64,000 nucleotides of DNA from Castor canadensis (GCF_047511655.1 NC_133398.1:38445638-38509637), one strand, 5' to 3'; positions 11,766 through 23,609 are shown, numbered from the stretch's first letter. Made by a program: numbers and translations. Notes: a model not told the origin generated them from the sequence alone.

Positions 11766-12305
11766 AGACATGGCGAGACAGCTCAGCAGAAAGATGGCAT
11801 TTAGACCAGCTATGTCCTGGAAAGAGTAGCAAGCTCTCCTTTATGCCAAACGCTGGGCTTGAGTAGAAAGAGGAAGGTCAAGACATTTCTATGAAGGCTG
11901 AACTTTGACTTACTTAATACTTACCAGAAAGAATTACTTACTCTTAGAAATATCTTTAAGATATTGGGGTGTGACAAGAGAGACGATACTACTCAGAAGT
12001 CAATAGGCAAGGCAAAATTTACTACTGCAGAAAGGTGCACCACACCAGGAAGTCTGGGAGGCATGCACACTGGATGGGAAGTCCAAAGGGGTTTTATTTG
12101 ACTCCCAGATGCAGGCACAGCTAAGGCAAGAGTGCTGTGGTGGAAGCTGATGACAAGCTCCTTATTCTTTCTGCCTACTGGGTTCTGAGTGTACCAGAAC
12201 CAGGTCTGTACCTCATTGCATGGTTTTCTTGCATTTATTGCATTTGAGATTCACTAAGGTCTTTGAACCTGTAAATTTATAACTTTCACAAAATTTGAGC
12301 AGCTT
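11766..12305. other. Unassigned, possibly minus-strand LTR fragment
   Basis: About 11,990-12,230 has 'ggggttttatttgactccc' (a reversed AATAAA context) between sequences that look LTR-like. This is a weak suggestion. Confidence 0.25.
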
Positions 12306-12307
12306 TT

Positions 12308-12402
12308 TCTTTCTTTCTTTTTTGGCAGTATTAGGGCTTGAACCCAGGACCTTGCACTTGCTAGGGAGGTGCTCTACCACTTGAGTTACAGCCCCAGCCC
12401 TA
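12308..12402 (-). mobile_element. tRNA-like SINE
   Basis: It reads 'tggcagtattagggcttgaacccaggaccttgcacttg...ttgagttacagccccagccc'. Confidence 0.85.
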
Positions 12403-13400
12403 TTATTTCTTCAAATATATTTTCTGTACCAGTAATTACATTGACACAAATTTAATGCTTTTCATATTGTTCCAAATGTTGTTGTGGTTGTAACTAGTAT
12501 TTTGCTCAATATTTTTTCTTTGTTCTTCAAATTGAAAATTTCTTTTGGCCAAAAGTCAAGTTCTCTAATTCTTTGTTTAGTCATCTCCATTCTTGAGCCT
12601 ATCAAGTGAATATTTTATATTTCAGATACTTCATTTTTTAGCTTTAAATTTCCATTAGGTTCTTCTTTGTAATTTATAACTCTTTGCTGAAATCACCTAA
12701 CTTTCCATTCATTTCAATAATGTTCACTTTTATTTTCTGGAGTATGATTTAATAATTGTGTTAAATTATTTGTCTGATAATGTCAACAACTTTTTTTTGT
12801 GCAAAGTATCTGTTTTTATTTTGTTTTGGCAGCACTGGAGTTTGAATTCAGGGCCTCACATCTCACACTTGCTGGACAAGCACTCTACAACTTGAGCCAC
12901 TCCACCAGCCCTAATAATGTCAACATCTTGGGGCTGACATCAGTTGATTGTTTTTTCCCTTGAAAAATGACCACAATTTTTTTTCTTACAACTTTTCTAA
13001 TTCTTAATATGTTTAGTAGTATGTCTAGTAATTTCAGATTTTATCTTGGACATTTTGTATACTAAGTTGTAAGCCTCTTGGTCCTATTAAATCCTCTGAA
13101 GAAAGTTGGTTGTTCTTATTTTAGCAGAAAGTTAACTCTGTTAGGTTTGGATTGAAAGTTCGCTATTACTTTCTGTGGGCAGTAATTTCATTGACTAGTT
13201 TCCAAAGTAGTCACTCTGTTGTCTGGGTCTGCTCCTTGCTTAAGTTACTTAGAGGGTAGTTTGGGACTTAGGTGATGGTTTATAAGGCAATTCAGTTCTC
13301 AAAGCTTTCGCTATGCTTTTCTCTTGCACAACTTGGCATATGAACTTGTGTCAGTTTGGGGATCCCGTATCCCTTCTCTCCTCTGCAGGATTTTCTCCAC
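12403..13400 (-). mobile_element. Old L1 3' region
   Basis: T-rich sequence with phrasing typical of the reversed 3' UTR of old L1M-type elements; it resembles 51,740-53,200. A SINE (12,818-12,912) is inserted in it with a 12-bp duplication 'ataatgtcaaca' (12,777-12,788 and 12,914-12,925). Confidence 0.5.
12818..12912 (-). mobile_element. tRNA-like SINE with target-site duplication
   Basis: It reads 'ggcagcactggagtttgaattcagggcc...cttgagccactccaccagccc'. The duplication 'ataatgtcaaca' flanks it. Confidence 0.85.
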
Positions 13401-14312
13401 ATTCTTGGTTTCTCAGAGGACTCTTACTAATTCTTTGCTAGAAAAACTGGAGTTTCTCTTAAAGTTGTAGCCATTATCATCATATAATCTATGTGATTAG
13501 GTCTACCCAGAGGGCAAAGTATGTAGGGAAAAAAGAGAGTAAAAACATAGGAACCTCCCCCAACTCTTTGTACCAAAGGAGACCTCTTTTCCAGTTCCTT
13601 CATTCAGAGTTAACATGTTTGCTCTCAGGGTTCTAGATTCCTGCACCACCACCGGTTGACAACTCAGCTGCATGAACTGGACTGGTCATGGACATGGTTT
13701 GGAAGTTTCAAAAATAAAAGTAAAATCAAAGTTTCTCCTCACGTTCTCCAATTTGCAGGGGTCCATCTTTTTCTAGCTCTGTGGCCAGAAAGATGGGATT
13801 TTCTCAGAGTTTTTGCTATTTATTCTTGCCACACAGTTCCCCAACTAGGTTTTCCTAGGGTCAAAAGTAGGACGTAAAGGAGACAAAGCAAAGCAAAAAC
13901 CCCAGGAAACACACTGCCTCCATGTTTGACTTTCCCAATAACTACCAGATACTTTCACCTTTCAGAGTTCTCAGGGAGTTATTTCTGTATCTTCCCAAAA
14001 TTTTTGTTGTAAACAATGAGAGAGTTGGGCTAGCAGTGGACTGGACAGTTTTTTCCCCTTGAGTACTAAATTTGATAGGCAAAGGGCTCTCACAGCAGTT
14101 TTGAATTAGTTAAAATTTGGAAAATTCTAGACAAAATTAACTATTCTTACTGTTTTTTCCTTTTATAGGTTGAAGGGGCAAATCTTTGTGATACCTAATG
14201 GCCATTTTAGGGAACTCAAATATAGTTTTTTCATAAAAGACATCTTACCATTAAAAAAATAAGACTGTGGGGTCTGAATTTGGGATAAGCAAACTCAAGA
14301 GTAGGTTTTTTT
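13401..14312. other. Intergenic, probably more old L1, otherwise unrecognised
   Basis: Low-complexity T-rich runs and no clear gene or dated repeat. Confidence 0.3.
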
Positions 14313-14314
14313 TC

Positions 14315-14660
14315 TGTTTTGTTTTGGTTTTGGGGGTTGTACTCAGGGCCTCATGCTTGCTAGGTAGTTGCTCTACCACTTGAGCCAATCTGCTAGCTTT
14401 TTTTTGTGTTGATATTTTCAAAATAGGGTCTCATGAACTATTTGCCAGGGCTGTCTTTGAACTGTGATCCTCCTGAGCTCTGCTTTCTGAGAAGCTAAGA
14501 ATATAGGCATGAAGCACTGGTGATTGGTTAAGAATAGTTCTTAAGAAGATAGATATATCATAAATATCTTTTTCTTCTTGTGGTACTGGGGTTTGATCTC
14601 AGGGCCTTGCACTTGCTGGAGAAGTGCTCTACCACTTGAGCCACAACTCCAGCCCTTAAG
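14315..14660 (-). mobile_element. Two minus-strand SINEs
   Basis: 14,315-14,525 is a composite copy: tRNA-like part 'gggggttgtactcagggcctcatgcttgctagg', then the B1-like part 'gggtctcatgaactatttgcc...aggcatgaagcactgg'. A second tRNA-like copy lies at 14,575-14,658. Confidence 0.8.
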
Positions 14661-14807
14661 TCATAAATATCTAAAGATAAGAAATATTTGCAAGCAACAT
14701 TATAAAAACACACAGCAATAAATAACAATGGTTAGTAGAAATAACTTTTCTCAAAAGCCAGGAATCTCTTAAAATTTTTTTTGAGCAGGTCAAAAAGCAC
14801 CAAGAGT

Positions 14808-14942
14808 TGGCTGGGTATGGTGGTGCACAGCTGTAATTCTAGCTTCTTTGGGAGGTGGTGATGGGAAGATCAACGTTTGAGGCCAGCCTGGCAAAGCATG
14901 AGACCCTATTTCAAAAACAAACTAAAAGCAAAAGGACTGGAT
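14808..14942 (+). mobile_element. B1-like SINE
   Basis: It reads 'ggctgggtatggtggtgcacagctgtaattctagc...tttgaggccagcctggcaaagcatgagaccctatt', a 7SL/B1-type sequence. Confidence 0.8.
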
Positions 14943-15211
14943 AGGCTAATGATATTCCTTCTGCAAGGCAGAGAGAGAAAGCTCAGGTACAGGAAAACCC
15001 ATTTTGACATATAGATAGACAACAGTTGTTATATCTGACTTAAACAATGTCTAACTTTTAACAATTTTCTCAGGTGGTACAATTTAAAAAACAATACTTA
15101 TTAATCCTTGAGGCACAGAAATGAAGAAGTGACTGTCTCTTACATTCAACAAAGCTCTCCATCTTAATCAGGCAATCCTCTTCCAGAGATTTCTTACCTT
15201 ATGTTCTAAGG

Positions 15212-15212
<1 letters not shown>

Positions 15213-15271
<59 letters not shown>
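15213..15271 (+). repeat. (CT)n microsatellite
   Basis: An almost perfect CT run of about 58 bp, directly joined to the minus-strand SINE that follows. Confidence 0.97.
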
Positions 15272-15273
<2 letters not shown>

Positions 15274-15457
15274 AGTACTGGGGTTTGAACTCAGGGACTA
15301 CACCTTGAGCCACTCCACCAGCCCTTTTTTGTGATGGCTTTTTTTTGAGACAGAGTCTCATAAACTATTTGCCTGGGCTGGTTTCAAACCGCAATCCTTC
15401 TGATTTCTGCCTCCTGAGTAAATAGGATTACAGGCGTAAGCCATTAGCGCCCAGCCT
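15272..15457 (-). mobile_element. Composite SINE
   Basis: The tRNA-like part ('cagtactggggtttgaactcaggg...ccactccaccagccc', internally shortened) is followed by the B1-like part ('gagacagagtctcataaactatttgcctgggc...aggcgtaagccattagcgccc'). Confidence 0.85.
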
Positions 15458-15944
15458 AAGGGATCTCTTAAATGAACAATTATATTCATGTAAAAAGTTC
15501 ACCAAAGTGTCCACTGCAGTTGGAAATTGCTCCTGGTAAAATCGTATACTTAAAGAGAGAAGCATACAAGTTAATATTGGAGCAAGAAACTATATAGGAA
15601 GTGAGTTTTGCCCCAGAGGAGGCTTAATTTTGGATGAAGACACATGAAAAGTGGTACTTGGCCAAAGGCTAGTCACTGACAGACCAGCAAAACCTTTCAA
15701 ATCTGGACAGATAAACTAAACACATTAGTCCCCAAAGATAAAATGATAAAATGAAATAAGATACGGGAAAGGGAAGATAGGATGAGGTAAGATAAAATAG
15801 GGAAGGAGTCCTTATCTGGCTTTGAAATGGTGACTTGAGACAAAATCTACCCAAAGGACACTAGGGTGAGGAGACCTTCTGAGCTACTCAGACCCCAGGG
15901 TAATGGCTTGAACACTTACTAGGCCTTTATATGTCTTCTCTTGT
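15458..15944. other. Intergenic, nothing recognised
   Basis: A GATAAAAT-like imperfect repeat stretch at about 15,736-15,800 is the only notable feature. Confidence 0.35.
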
Positions 15945-16325
15945 GTTGGTCAGTTTTTCAACACTGTGACAAAGTACCTGAGAAAACAACTTAAGAGAGG
16001 AAGGATTTATTTTGGTTCATAGTTTCAGTCTACGGTCATTTGGCACTATTGCTTCTGGGCCCATGTGTGGTGAGGCAGAACATCATGGCAGGAAGCATGG
16101 TAGACAGAGAACAGAGAAAGCAAAAGAAGGGTCTAAGAGGAGACACATCCTTCAAAAGCATGCCATGAGTGACCTATTTCCTCTAACTATGTCCTAGTAG
16201 CTCCCTCATCTATGAACTCATCAATAGACTGATCCACTGATGCAATTAGCATCTCTCAACAGCACCACCAGCTGAGGACCAACACATGAGCCTTTACGGG
16301 GAAACTTCATATGCAAACTATAAAC
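15945..16325 (+). repeat. Old interspersed repeat, same type as 4.86 kb
   Basis: It has 'aacactgtgacaaagtacctgagaaaacaac', 'ttggttcatagtttcagtcta', 'gtggtgaggcagaacatcatgg' and later 'cttcaaaagcatgcc'. Confidence 0.6.
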
Positions 16326-16371
16326 CTCCCTGTAGAAGTTCCCTGACCTTCTCTCTTAGGACCTGCATTTT

Positions 16372-16452
16372 TTTTTTTCAGCACTGGAGTTTGAACTCAG
16401 GGTCTCATGGTTGCTAGGCAGGCGCTCTGCCACTTGAGCCACTTCCCCAGAG
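16372..16452 (-). mobile_element. tRNA-like SINE
   Basis: It reads 'ttcagcactggagtttgaactcagggtctcatggttgctaggcagg'. Confidence 0.85.
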
Positions 16453-16454
16453 CA

Positions 16455-16765
16455 ATCTGCATGATTTGCTGCCTCATCTCTTACTGGTATTTGCTCCAGT
16501 TTCATCCTCTCAGACCTCCCCTACCACTCCACTTAACATGATTAAGTCTTGTGTGTACTCTTGGTTCAGCCTCTGCTTTATTTTTCTTTATTGCATTCAA
16601 CACAATACTACATTTTTCTTATTTGTTTGTTTACTTTCTTCATTTGAATGGGAACTCCATGAGGGCATGTTTTTTCACTATTTCTACAGTGAATAGATCA
16701 ATGTCTATAATGTAAACAAAGGCACCAGATTAAAATTTGTTGAATCCATAAGTGAATTGACTATT
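16455..16765 (+). repeat. L2-like 3' end
   Basis: It contains 'gggaactccatgagggcatg', then 'ttaaaatttgttgaatcc' near its end, the pattern of the L2 3' terminus. Confidence 0.5.
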
Positions 16766-16889
16766 TATTGACAGTAAAGACAAAAGCCTAAGGTTGAGTA
16801 TTTGTTTCTAGGTTATGTGTTGGGTATGGTGTTTATTCCATAAGTTAGAAGAGAAAGGTGAAACTTGCAGAGGGGGAAACTCCAATGAT

Positions 16890-17218
16890 CATCATAGGTA
16901 GGAGGATCACTGTCTGAAACTGGTCTCAGGCAGCCTGAAAAACTAAAAGCAAAAAAGCTGGAGGTAGCTGGGTCCATGTGCCATGTGCCATGTAATCCTA
17001 GCTATCTGGGAGGCTGAGATCAGGAGGAACCCTGGGTGAGTACTTTTGCAGGATCCAGAGTAAAATGGACTGGAGGTGTGGTTCAAATGGTAGAGTGCCT
17101 GCTTTGCAAGGGTGAAGCCTGAATCCCAGTCCCACAAAAACCAAAACAGTAGATGGAAGTATGGCCCAACTGAGGCCCTGAGTTCATACCCCAGTATCGC
17201 CAAAAAAAAAGCATTTTG
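16890..17218 (+). mobile_element. SINEs (B1-like and tRNA-like parts)
   Basis: B1-like fragments ('tgtaatcctagctatctgggaggctgagatcagg') are followed by tRNA-like parts at about 17,075-17,125 and 17,160-17,215, the last ending 'cataccccagtatcgccaaaaaaaaa'. Confidence 0.75.
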
Positions 17219-19170
17219 TAACACTGCATTTTACCAATAAATGTTGTAGTATTAAAAAGAACTTCTGAGATCTATGGTTATCAATGTGAAACATAATGGT
17301 GTGTAGTCTAGTCACACAGGCTTCAGAGCCGAGACTGCCCTCACGACTTCTTACTCCCTTTCCACCCTCTTCTCCCTTCTAGTCCATCCTCTCTCTCCCT
17401 CTCACCCTCTCAGGACTGCATGTGCACACGCCCACAAAGACCAGAAAGTCTGTGGAGAAATGCGCCCACACAGCATCTATACCTAGGAGCACATTTGCTC
17501 AGGTTCAGAAGACCCAGCTCCTCAGTTTATGTCCACGAGATGCAGAAAAATACACACACACAAAGACAAAATGAAATCTAAAGTGCACTTAATTAAGAAT
17601 AGATCTATATAAAAGAAAATGCGGTCAGCAAAAATAAATATTTTAGGAATCTCTCTGCACGCCCACATATCCTCACACAGAGACACCAGCACTTCATGCT
17701 GATTCCTGCATTTGGATCACTCCCTCTTCCACTTCCACATACAAACATACCCCCTGTTAAAGCACCAGATTGAAGATTTCCAAGATCACGTCAGCCAAAA
17801 TAATCTCTCCTTTTCAGGAATATTTACATAGCAGTTCACCTACCAGGTACACTCAGATACCGTGAGTGCTATTGTGTGGATACCTATTGTTTCCTACTAT
17901 GCAGAAAACATGCAACTTTTAAGTATCAGGGTTTACTTTTAGGTAACATTTATGTCCCCCAAAATGCTTAGTCAATAAGTACCCTTTAATGGATACCACT
18001 TTCACCTCACAGGGAGAAAACTAAGGCACGCAAGTGGAAAGCAGCTTAAAGGAGAAATGGCAGATTCGTTCTCCTCTGTAGGAGGCTGAGAACTATGGTC
18101 ATTATACATCCTGGTGTTCAGGACTGCCTTCTCTGCCTCTGCAGCTGGTCAGGAGGGTGAGGACTAACTAGAAGAAACTGGGAATGGGGAGAAGCAGGAG
18201 CCTGCATTCCTCTGCTTTACAGGTAAAAGGCTCTATTTTGTCAAGGTTCTCTGGGCTCAGAGAACTGTACCACTGAGACAACTGCTGTCCAGTCAGAATT
18301 CTATTTTCCTAGATTACACTGGGAAATGTGTCTCCCAACGACTTGCCATAGTCCCACCTGCTGGTCAGAGTAGTCTCTTCTTAGTTCCTTTCCAGTCAGA
18401 AGGTGTCTGATGAGCCTGTCAGGGTGTGAGTGTGACAATCGCAGATGCTAGTGTCACTAGGCTGTGACAGACTAATGTCTCTGTTACTCCTGAGGCATAC
18501 ACCTGATAAGGTGTGCAACTGTATGACACTGGAGATCTTTGGTCTAGCCTTTCTCTTTTGGCTCCCATTTAAGATCCCATTAAGAGGATTTTCTCCCCTC
18601 CCCCCAAAATACTGCAAACATTAGTAGTCTACAATATCAGACATCTTACTCAAAATCATACTGAGTCTGGAAGGAAATGGTGTAGGGGAGTTTAGAGTCA
18701 AAATTTTTTATCCATCACTAAGTTGCTGCATGACCTTGGGCCAGTGGCTTTATTTCTGGGTGATTCCTTTTCCTCATATGTGATGTGGGATAATAGCTGG
18801 GTCTGGTTGGTGTAAGGACTGAATTAGGTGACGTGTGAACAGTCAGGTTAATTTCTCTTTTCTTGTGGTGTTCCTGAATTCTTCAATCTCTGTTTATAGC
18901 TCCTTATCTAGAACAAACCATTTCCCTCAATGGCCAAATTTACCTACTATATGAGAACTTTTCACACTATCATCCAGAGAGTTGCTTTAAATTTTCTGGG
19001 TCTCTTGATATCATCCCTATGCAGTCTCTTCCTTGCATGAAATCTCTTTCCTTTTTCTCTGAAATCTTTCATAGACAGGTATTAAATTTCAGAAATTTAG
19101 AAACATTTCTTTAAATTGTGGGAAGAAGATGTAGATCCTAGAAACGTTTTTGAACTCATGACTCAGATTT
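17219..19170. other. Intergenic, nothing recognised
   Basis: About 1.95 kb without identifiable repeats. It is relatively C/T-rich at 17,340-17,760. No exon-like open frame with splice signals was noticed. Confidence 0.35.
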
Positions 19171-19174
19171 CTTT

Positions 19175-19268
19175 TTTGTGTGTATGTGTGTGTGGTACTG
19201 GGGTTTGAACTCAGGGCCTCACACTTACTAGGCAGGCACTTTATCACTTGAGCCACTCTACCAGTCCT
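19175..19268 (-). mobile_element. tRNA-like SINE
   Basis: It reads 'gtgtgtggtactggggtttgaactcagggcctcacac...cttgagccactctaccagtcc'. Confidence 0.9.
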
Positions 19269-19429
19269 TAAATGTATTATTTAAGGCAGATGGAAAAGTA
19301 ATTATTTTCTTCAGTTAAGTGGGTAACTTTCAGTAATATTTAATAAAATAACACATTTTATATAATAGACTAAAAATTCATTTTTGCAATATAGTAACAC
19401 ATGTTGTTTATAAGACATGAATAAAATTT

Positions 19430-19590
19430 AATCTTTTTTCTTTTTTTGAGATAGTGTTTTGCCACGGAGCCCAGGCTGCCTTGGAATTCACCATGTAGCC
19501 CAGGCTGGCCTCAAACTTACAATCCTTTTGCGTCAGTCTTCCCTTAGTGCTGAAATTACTATAGGTGTGCACTAGCACACCTGGCTCAAA
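19430..19590 (-). mobile_element. B1-like SINE
   Basis: It reads 'ttttttgagatagtgttttgcc...gtagcccaggctggcctcaaactt...ggtgtgcactagcacacctggc', a reversed B1. Confidence 0.85.
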
Positions 19591-19639
19591 ATACAATTGT
19601 TTTTATTATGAAAAGCTTCATATGTATATTATTAATTTG

Positions 19640-20178
19640 AAGGCGTTTCTACTTAAGTTTATTTATCTTTAAAAAGCTTACACATAAACATTGTACTTAT
19701 TTATGGGGTATATTGTGATATTTCAATACATATATACATTGTGTGATGTTCATATCAGGAAAAGCATATTTTTCTTCAAACATTTTTCATTTCTTTGTGG
19801 TGAAAATATTCAAAATCCATTCTTCTAGGTTTTTTTTTTAACATGCCTCTATTTTGTGACAGTTTTTGCTATTTTAGTAAGGTGTTTTAAAGCATGTTGT
19901 TTTGGAAAATTGTTTTAAATTATTAATATTAAGGTACATTTCAAAATACCAGATTAAGAAAATAACATACCTCCACATACCTGTCACCCAACTTCAACAT
20001 TTAACATTTTTGGACAGTCTTGTTTCTTCTATATCCCCACAGTATTTCCACTCCCATCAATTTAAGGCAAATCCTAGATATCGCTTATGCCAGCAAATAT
20101 TTCTGTGTGCATCTGAAAATATACAAGCTTTAAATATTATCAAGTTTTCATTATTAAAACTAGAAGGTTCATGATAAT
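19640..20178. repeat. Old L1 3'-region fragments
   Basis: 'ttatggggtatattgtgatatttcaatacatatatacattgtgtgatg' and following text resemble old L1 3' ends. The 19,900-20,175 part has a 'ctgtcacccaacttcaacatttaaca' phrase typical of ancient repeats. Confidence 0.4.
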
Positions 20179-20179
20179 T

Positions 20180-20390
20180 TTTTTTAACTCAGGGGTTTGA
20201 ATTCAGGGCTTTATGCTTGCCAAGCCAGTCTTCTACTGCTTTAGCCACTCCACTGATCCCTTTTGCTCTGATTATCTTGTAGATATGGTCTCACTCTTTG
20301 CCCAGAAGAGCCTGGACCACCATCCTCCTATTTTTGCTTCTGCAGTAGATGAGATGACAGGCATGTACCACCACACCCAGTGTCAGGTAA
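20180..20390 (-). mobile_element. Composite SINE
   Basis: It reads 'ctcaggggtttgaattcagggctttatgcttgcc...' followed by a B1-like part ending 'gacaggcatgtaccaccacaccc'. Confidence 0.75.
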
Positions 20391-20579
20391 TTTCTTAATA
20401 TCATCAAGTATACAATCAGTGTTTAAGTTCTCTTGATTGTCTTATAAATTTATTTTTATTTTTACAGTTGGAATTAGAAAACAAATACAATCCATAAACT
20501 GCAATTAGTTGAAATGCCTCTTAAGTCTCTTTTAATACATAGGTTCTGCTCCATTGCTCTTTTTCTTTTCTTAAAAATT

Positions 20580-21006
20580 GAAGGCCAGCTGCCAGTGGTT
20601 CACACCTGTAATCCTAGCTACTCAGGAGGTAGAAATCAGGAGGATCACAGCTTAAAGCCAGCCTGAGCAAATAGTTCACAAGATCCTATCTTGAAAAAAA
20701 CCCATCACAAAAAAGGGCTGACAGAGTAGCTCAAGGCGTAGACTCTGAATTCAAGCCCCAGTACCGCCAAAAAAATTACTGTTGAAGCTGGGCAGTGGTG
20801 GTTCACACCTGCAATCCTAGCTACTAGGAAGGTAGAGATTGTTTATGGCCAGCCCAGGCAAATAATTCATAAGACCCTCTCTCAAAAATACCCAACACAC
20901 AAAAAAAGGGCTGGTGTAGTGGCTCAAGTGGCAAGTGGTAGAGTGTCTGCCTAGCAAGTGTGAGGCCCTGAGTTCAAGCCTCAGTACTGCCAAAAAAAAA
21001 AAGAAA
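20580..21006 (+). mobile_element. Two tandem composite SINEs
   Basis: Copy 1 (20,580-20,778) and copy 2 (20,783-21,006) each consist of a B1-like part ('cacctgtaatcctagctactcagg'), an A-rich linker with 'ggctg', and the tRNA-like part ending 'caagcc(c)cagtaccgcc' plus A tail. Copy 1 has a shortened tRNA-like part; copy 2 keeps a full one with the pol III B-box-like 'gagttcaagcc'. Confidence 0.85.
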
Positions 21007-21224
21007 AAAGTTATTGTTGAAGAAACTAGATCATTTCATTATAGTCTTGACTTACTAGCAGAGCTGCATCCAGTAGAACATTTTTTATTGACAAATGTTC
21101 ATTTTGTACTCTTATTAGTAAATGCAAATAGAATTACATAAATAAATCCATTAAGTTAAAACTAAATGCTTTAATTTTAAATGACATTTGTAAAGACTTC
21201 TATATTTGTATATTTAACACTAAT

Positions 21225-21308
21225 TTTTTTGGTGGTACTGGTGTTTGAACTCAGGGCTTTGCTCTTGCTAGGCAGTCATTCTACCACTTCAGCCATGCCT
21301 CCAGCCCA
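21225..21308 (-). mobile_element. tRNA-like SINE
   Basis: It reads 'ggtggtactggtgtttgaactcagggctttgctcttgctaggcag'. Confidence 0.9.
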
Positions 21309-21469
21309 ATACTTTTTTTTTTTTTAAAGAATATCCTGTATTTCCTAAGGAAAAACTAAAAAATCAGCAAAAATGTTTTAAAATGTTTTTAAATTAATTG
21401 CAAATACTGTCTCTTATTCTGCTATACTGGATAAGTATTAGCACACGAATAGCCACGACTCATATATGT

Positions 21470-21785
21470 TTATAAATACTTTTGTCAAGTACCTATCATT
21501 TTTTATCATAAAATGTACATTACACAAAATTTACTATTTTAACCATTTTAAGTTCAATGGTACTAAGTACATTCCCATTATTGAGTCTCTGGTTCATTTT
21601 GCATTAATATTTGTATATGGTGAGAGGACTGGATTGAAGTGAATTACTTTTGAATATTGATATCAATTCTTCCAGAGCCACTGTTTGAAAAGACTGTCCT
21701 TTTTCACTGAATTGCTTTTGCACCACTGTCGAAAGTCATTTGTCTGTCTATGTGTGGATCTATGTATTCTTTATTTTTGTTCTGT
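21470..21785 (-). repeat. Old L1 fragments
   Basis: 'actattttaaccattttaagttcaatggtactaagtacattccc' is a reversed old L1 3' end, and 'ttgaaaagactgtcctttttcactgaattgcttttgcaccactgtcg' is a reversed old L1 ORF2 stretch. Confidence 0.55.
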
Positions 21786-22375
21786 TACTCAGCTAGTTGG
21801 GGTCCTTTTGTTCATGAGTAGCTCTTTTAGAGCTGGCAGACCTTGAGTCTGAAAGGTTTATGAGCTAAGGTGACAGACTCAGAGACTCACAGCTCCAAGT
21901 CCTGAGAACTCATGGTTCTAGGTGTTCAGGTTAGAGGCTCTGGGCTTTGATTGCACATGGCCCTGCACTTGGAAGTTAATGTAGTTCTCAGCTCTTAGCA
22001 GCAGCTGGTGGTAGCAGAAATCATCACTAGCTAGTGCTGTAGCATAGCATTGGTTATGGATTAATAACCCAATTAGGACCAATGGCTCCCAAATCTCAGG
22101 CGTTAGGCCCTCAACTCTTACAATTACTAGTGGTAAACCTCTTGGGCCTTCAGGGTTGGGGTCCTTGGCCCTTAGGACCTGGCAACTCCCTGAAACTCTT
22201 CCAGCAACCAGGGTCCAAAGTCTCTCATCTTCAGTTCTTCACAGCCATCTCTGCACTTCCACTACCCTTTGTCCTCTCTGCCCCTGATTGCTCTCTGGAA
22301 TACTTCAGTCACCTTATCACCACTATTACTGCTCCCACTGTTTCCTCTTCATGTTTCCAGATCAGCCTGCTCTAC
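21786..22375. other. Intergenic, nothing recognised
   Basis: It may be LTR or internal sequence belonging to the minus-strand LTR that follows, but I cannot show this. Open frames at 22,082-22,396 and 22,269-22,481 are not recognised. Confidence 0.3.
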
Positions 22376-22379
22376 CATG

Positions 22380-22940
22380 ATAAAGGCCACAAGTAGGCAA
22401 GAAAAGACCACTTGGGAGAAGCCTTTTATTGGGCCTCATGTTGCAGCACCACAGTCCAACAGAGGAGAGTTGTCCAGCTGAGCCAGGATGGTGTATGTGG
22501 CACGAATGTAGCATGCAAATGAAGGATTTTACTTGCACCAGTCACAGCACAACTTCCAGTTCTACCAATCACAGGCCCCACATAGGAAGCAAATCACAGA
22601 CCTTGCATAAGGATCAATCACAAGTCCTGCACTGCACCAATCTCTGGCTTCTTGCTGAATTACAGAGGAGGTGCTACCATCTCATCTTGAGCAAGAGTAG
22701 CTGCAGGGTCACCTCAAGTTTACTGAGGCTTTGTGTTGCTAGGAATGCTAGCTTTTAGGGCTGATGCAGGTTGTCTGGAGCAATTGTGACTGGAGTCATG
22801 GCTTCAGTTTCAACAGTTCTTGCAGTTGAACTGTTCTCAAAATGATCATAATGTGTACATAGCAGCCAGTCCAGAGAAGGGGCTACCTAGCTGACAGTTC
22901 CCCACTCCAGGTTGCCAGTTATAAGAGAGGAGTCTCATAA
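22380..22940 (-). mobile_element. Minus-strand ERV-type LTR
   Basis: On the minus strand, a poly(A)-signal context 'cccaataaaaggcttctccc' (forward 22,418-22,437) follows a region with repeated CCAAT-like words (forward 'accaatcacagg', 'gcaaatcacagacc', 'tcaatcacaag', 'accaatctctgg' at 22,555-22,652). Repeated CCAAT boxes before AATAAA fit a U3-R arrangement. Borders and family are uncertain. Confidence 0.5.
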
Positions 22941-23039
22941 GAGAAGAGTCTCTACTCTAACATCCAAAAGCCTGAATGACAGTGAATAACATTGAAATAT
23001 ATTGCATCAGTATAGGAAGAAGGCATAACAAAATGCACT

Positions 23040-23465
23040 GAAAGCTGTTGAATAATAGGGGATGGGAGTGGGGGAAGCATAAGGAAGAATAATAGAAGGG
23101 TCAATCTGATTAAAGTACAGTGTATTCACAGGTGAAATACCATGGCAAAATCCCTTTGAAAAAATGAATATACACTTAAATAATGAAAGGTAGGAATGTA
23201 AAATAGGTCCTGTTAGGAGGTAGGTCCTAGTGTGGAGGGGGGTGAATGAAGAAGTTAAGGAGGGTGAATATGGTTGATGTACCTTATATACTTGTATGAA
23301 ATAGAACAGTGAAACCTGTAGAAGTCATTCTAAGTAGGTGTAAGAGGGATGAGGGAGAATGATGATGGGGATGAAACTAACAAAGGTACATTGCAAGTAT
23401 ATATGGAAATGTCACAGTGAAATCCCCTGTACAACTAATATATGCTAATAAAAATGCTTTTTAAA
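23040..23465 (+). repeat. Dispersed repeat 'family A' with A-rich end
   Basis: It includes 'ggagggtgaatatggttgatg', 'gagaatgatgatgggg', 'atgtcacagtgaaatcccc' and ends 'atgctaataaaaatgc'. It reads in the opposite orientation to 2,095-2,420. Confidence 0.55.
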
Positions 23466-23609
23466 AAGCCTGAATGGCCTGCTGCCAGTGATTATGCTCA
23501 TTCACAGAAAAAACATTATAGGGTGCTTACATTAAAGACTTAAAGAGCTCAACACAGAAATTCTCAACAGTATTTAACATGCTTAACAGAGCTTATCTTC
23601 TGACCCAGT

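Noticed and set aside
17219-19170. Possible single-copy gene in the repeat-poor stretch
   Set aside because: I looked for exon-like frames with splice sites and found none convincing; no family was recognised.
22082-22758. Overlapping open frames of 70-109 codons
   Set aside because: They run across an LTR-like block in the wrong orientation and show low-complexity composition.
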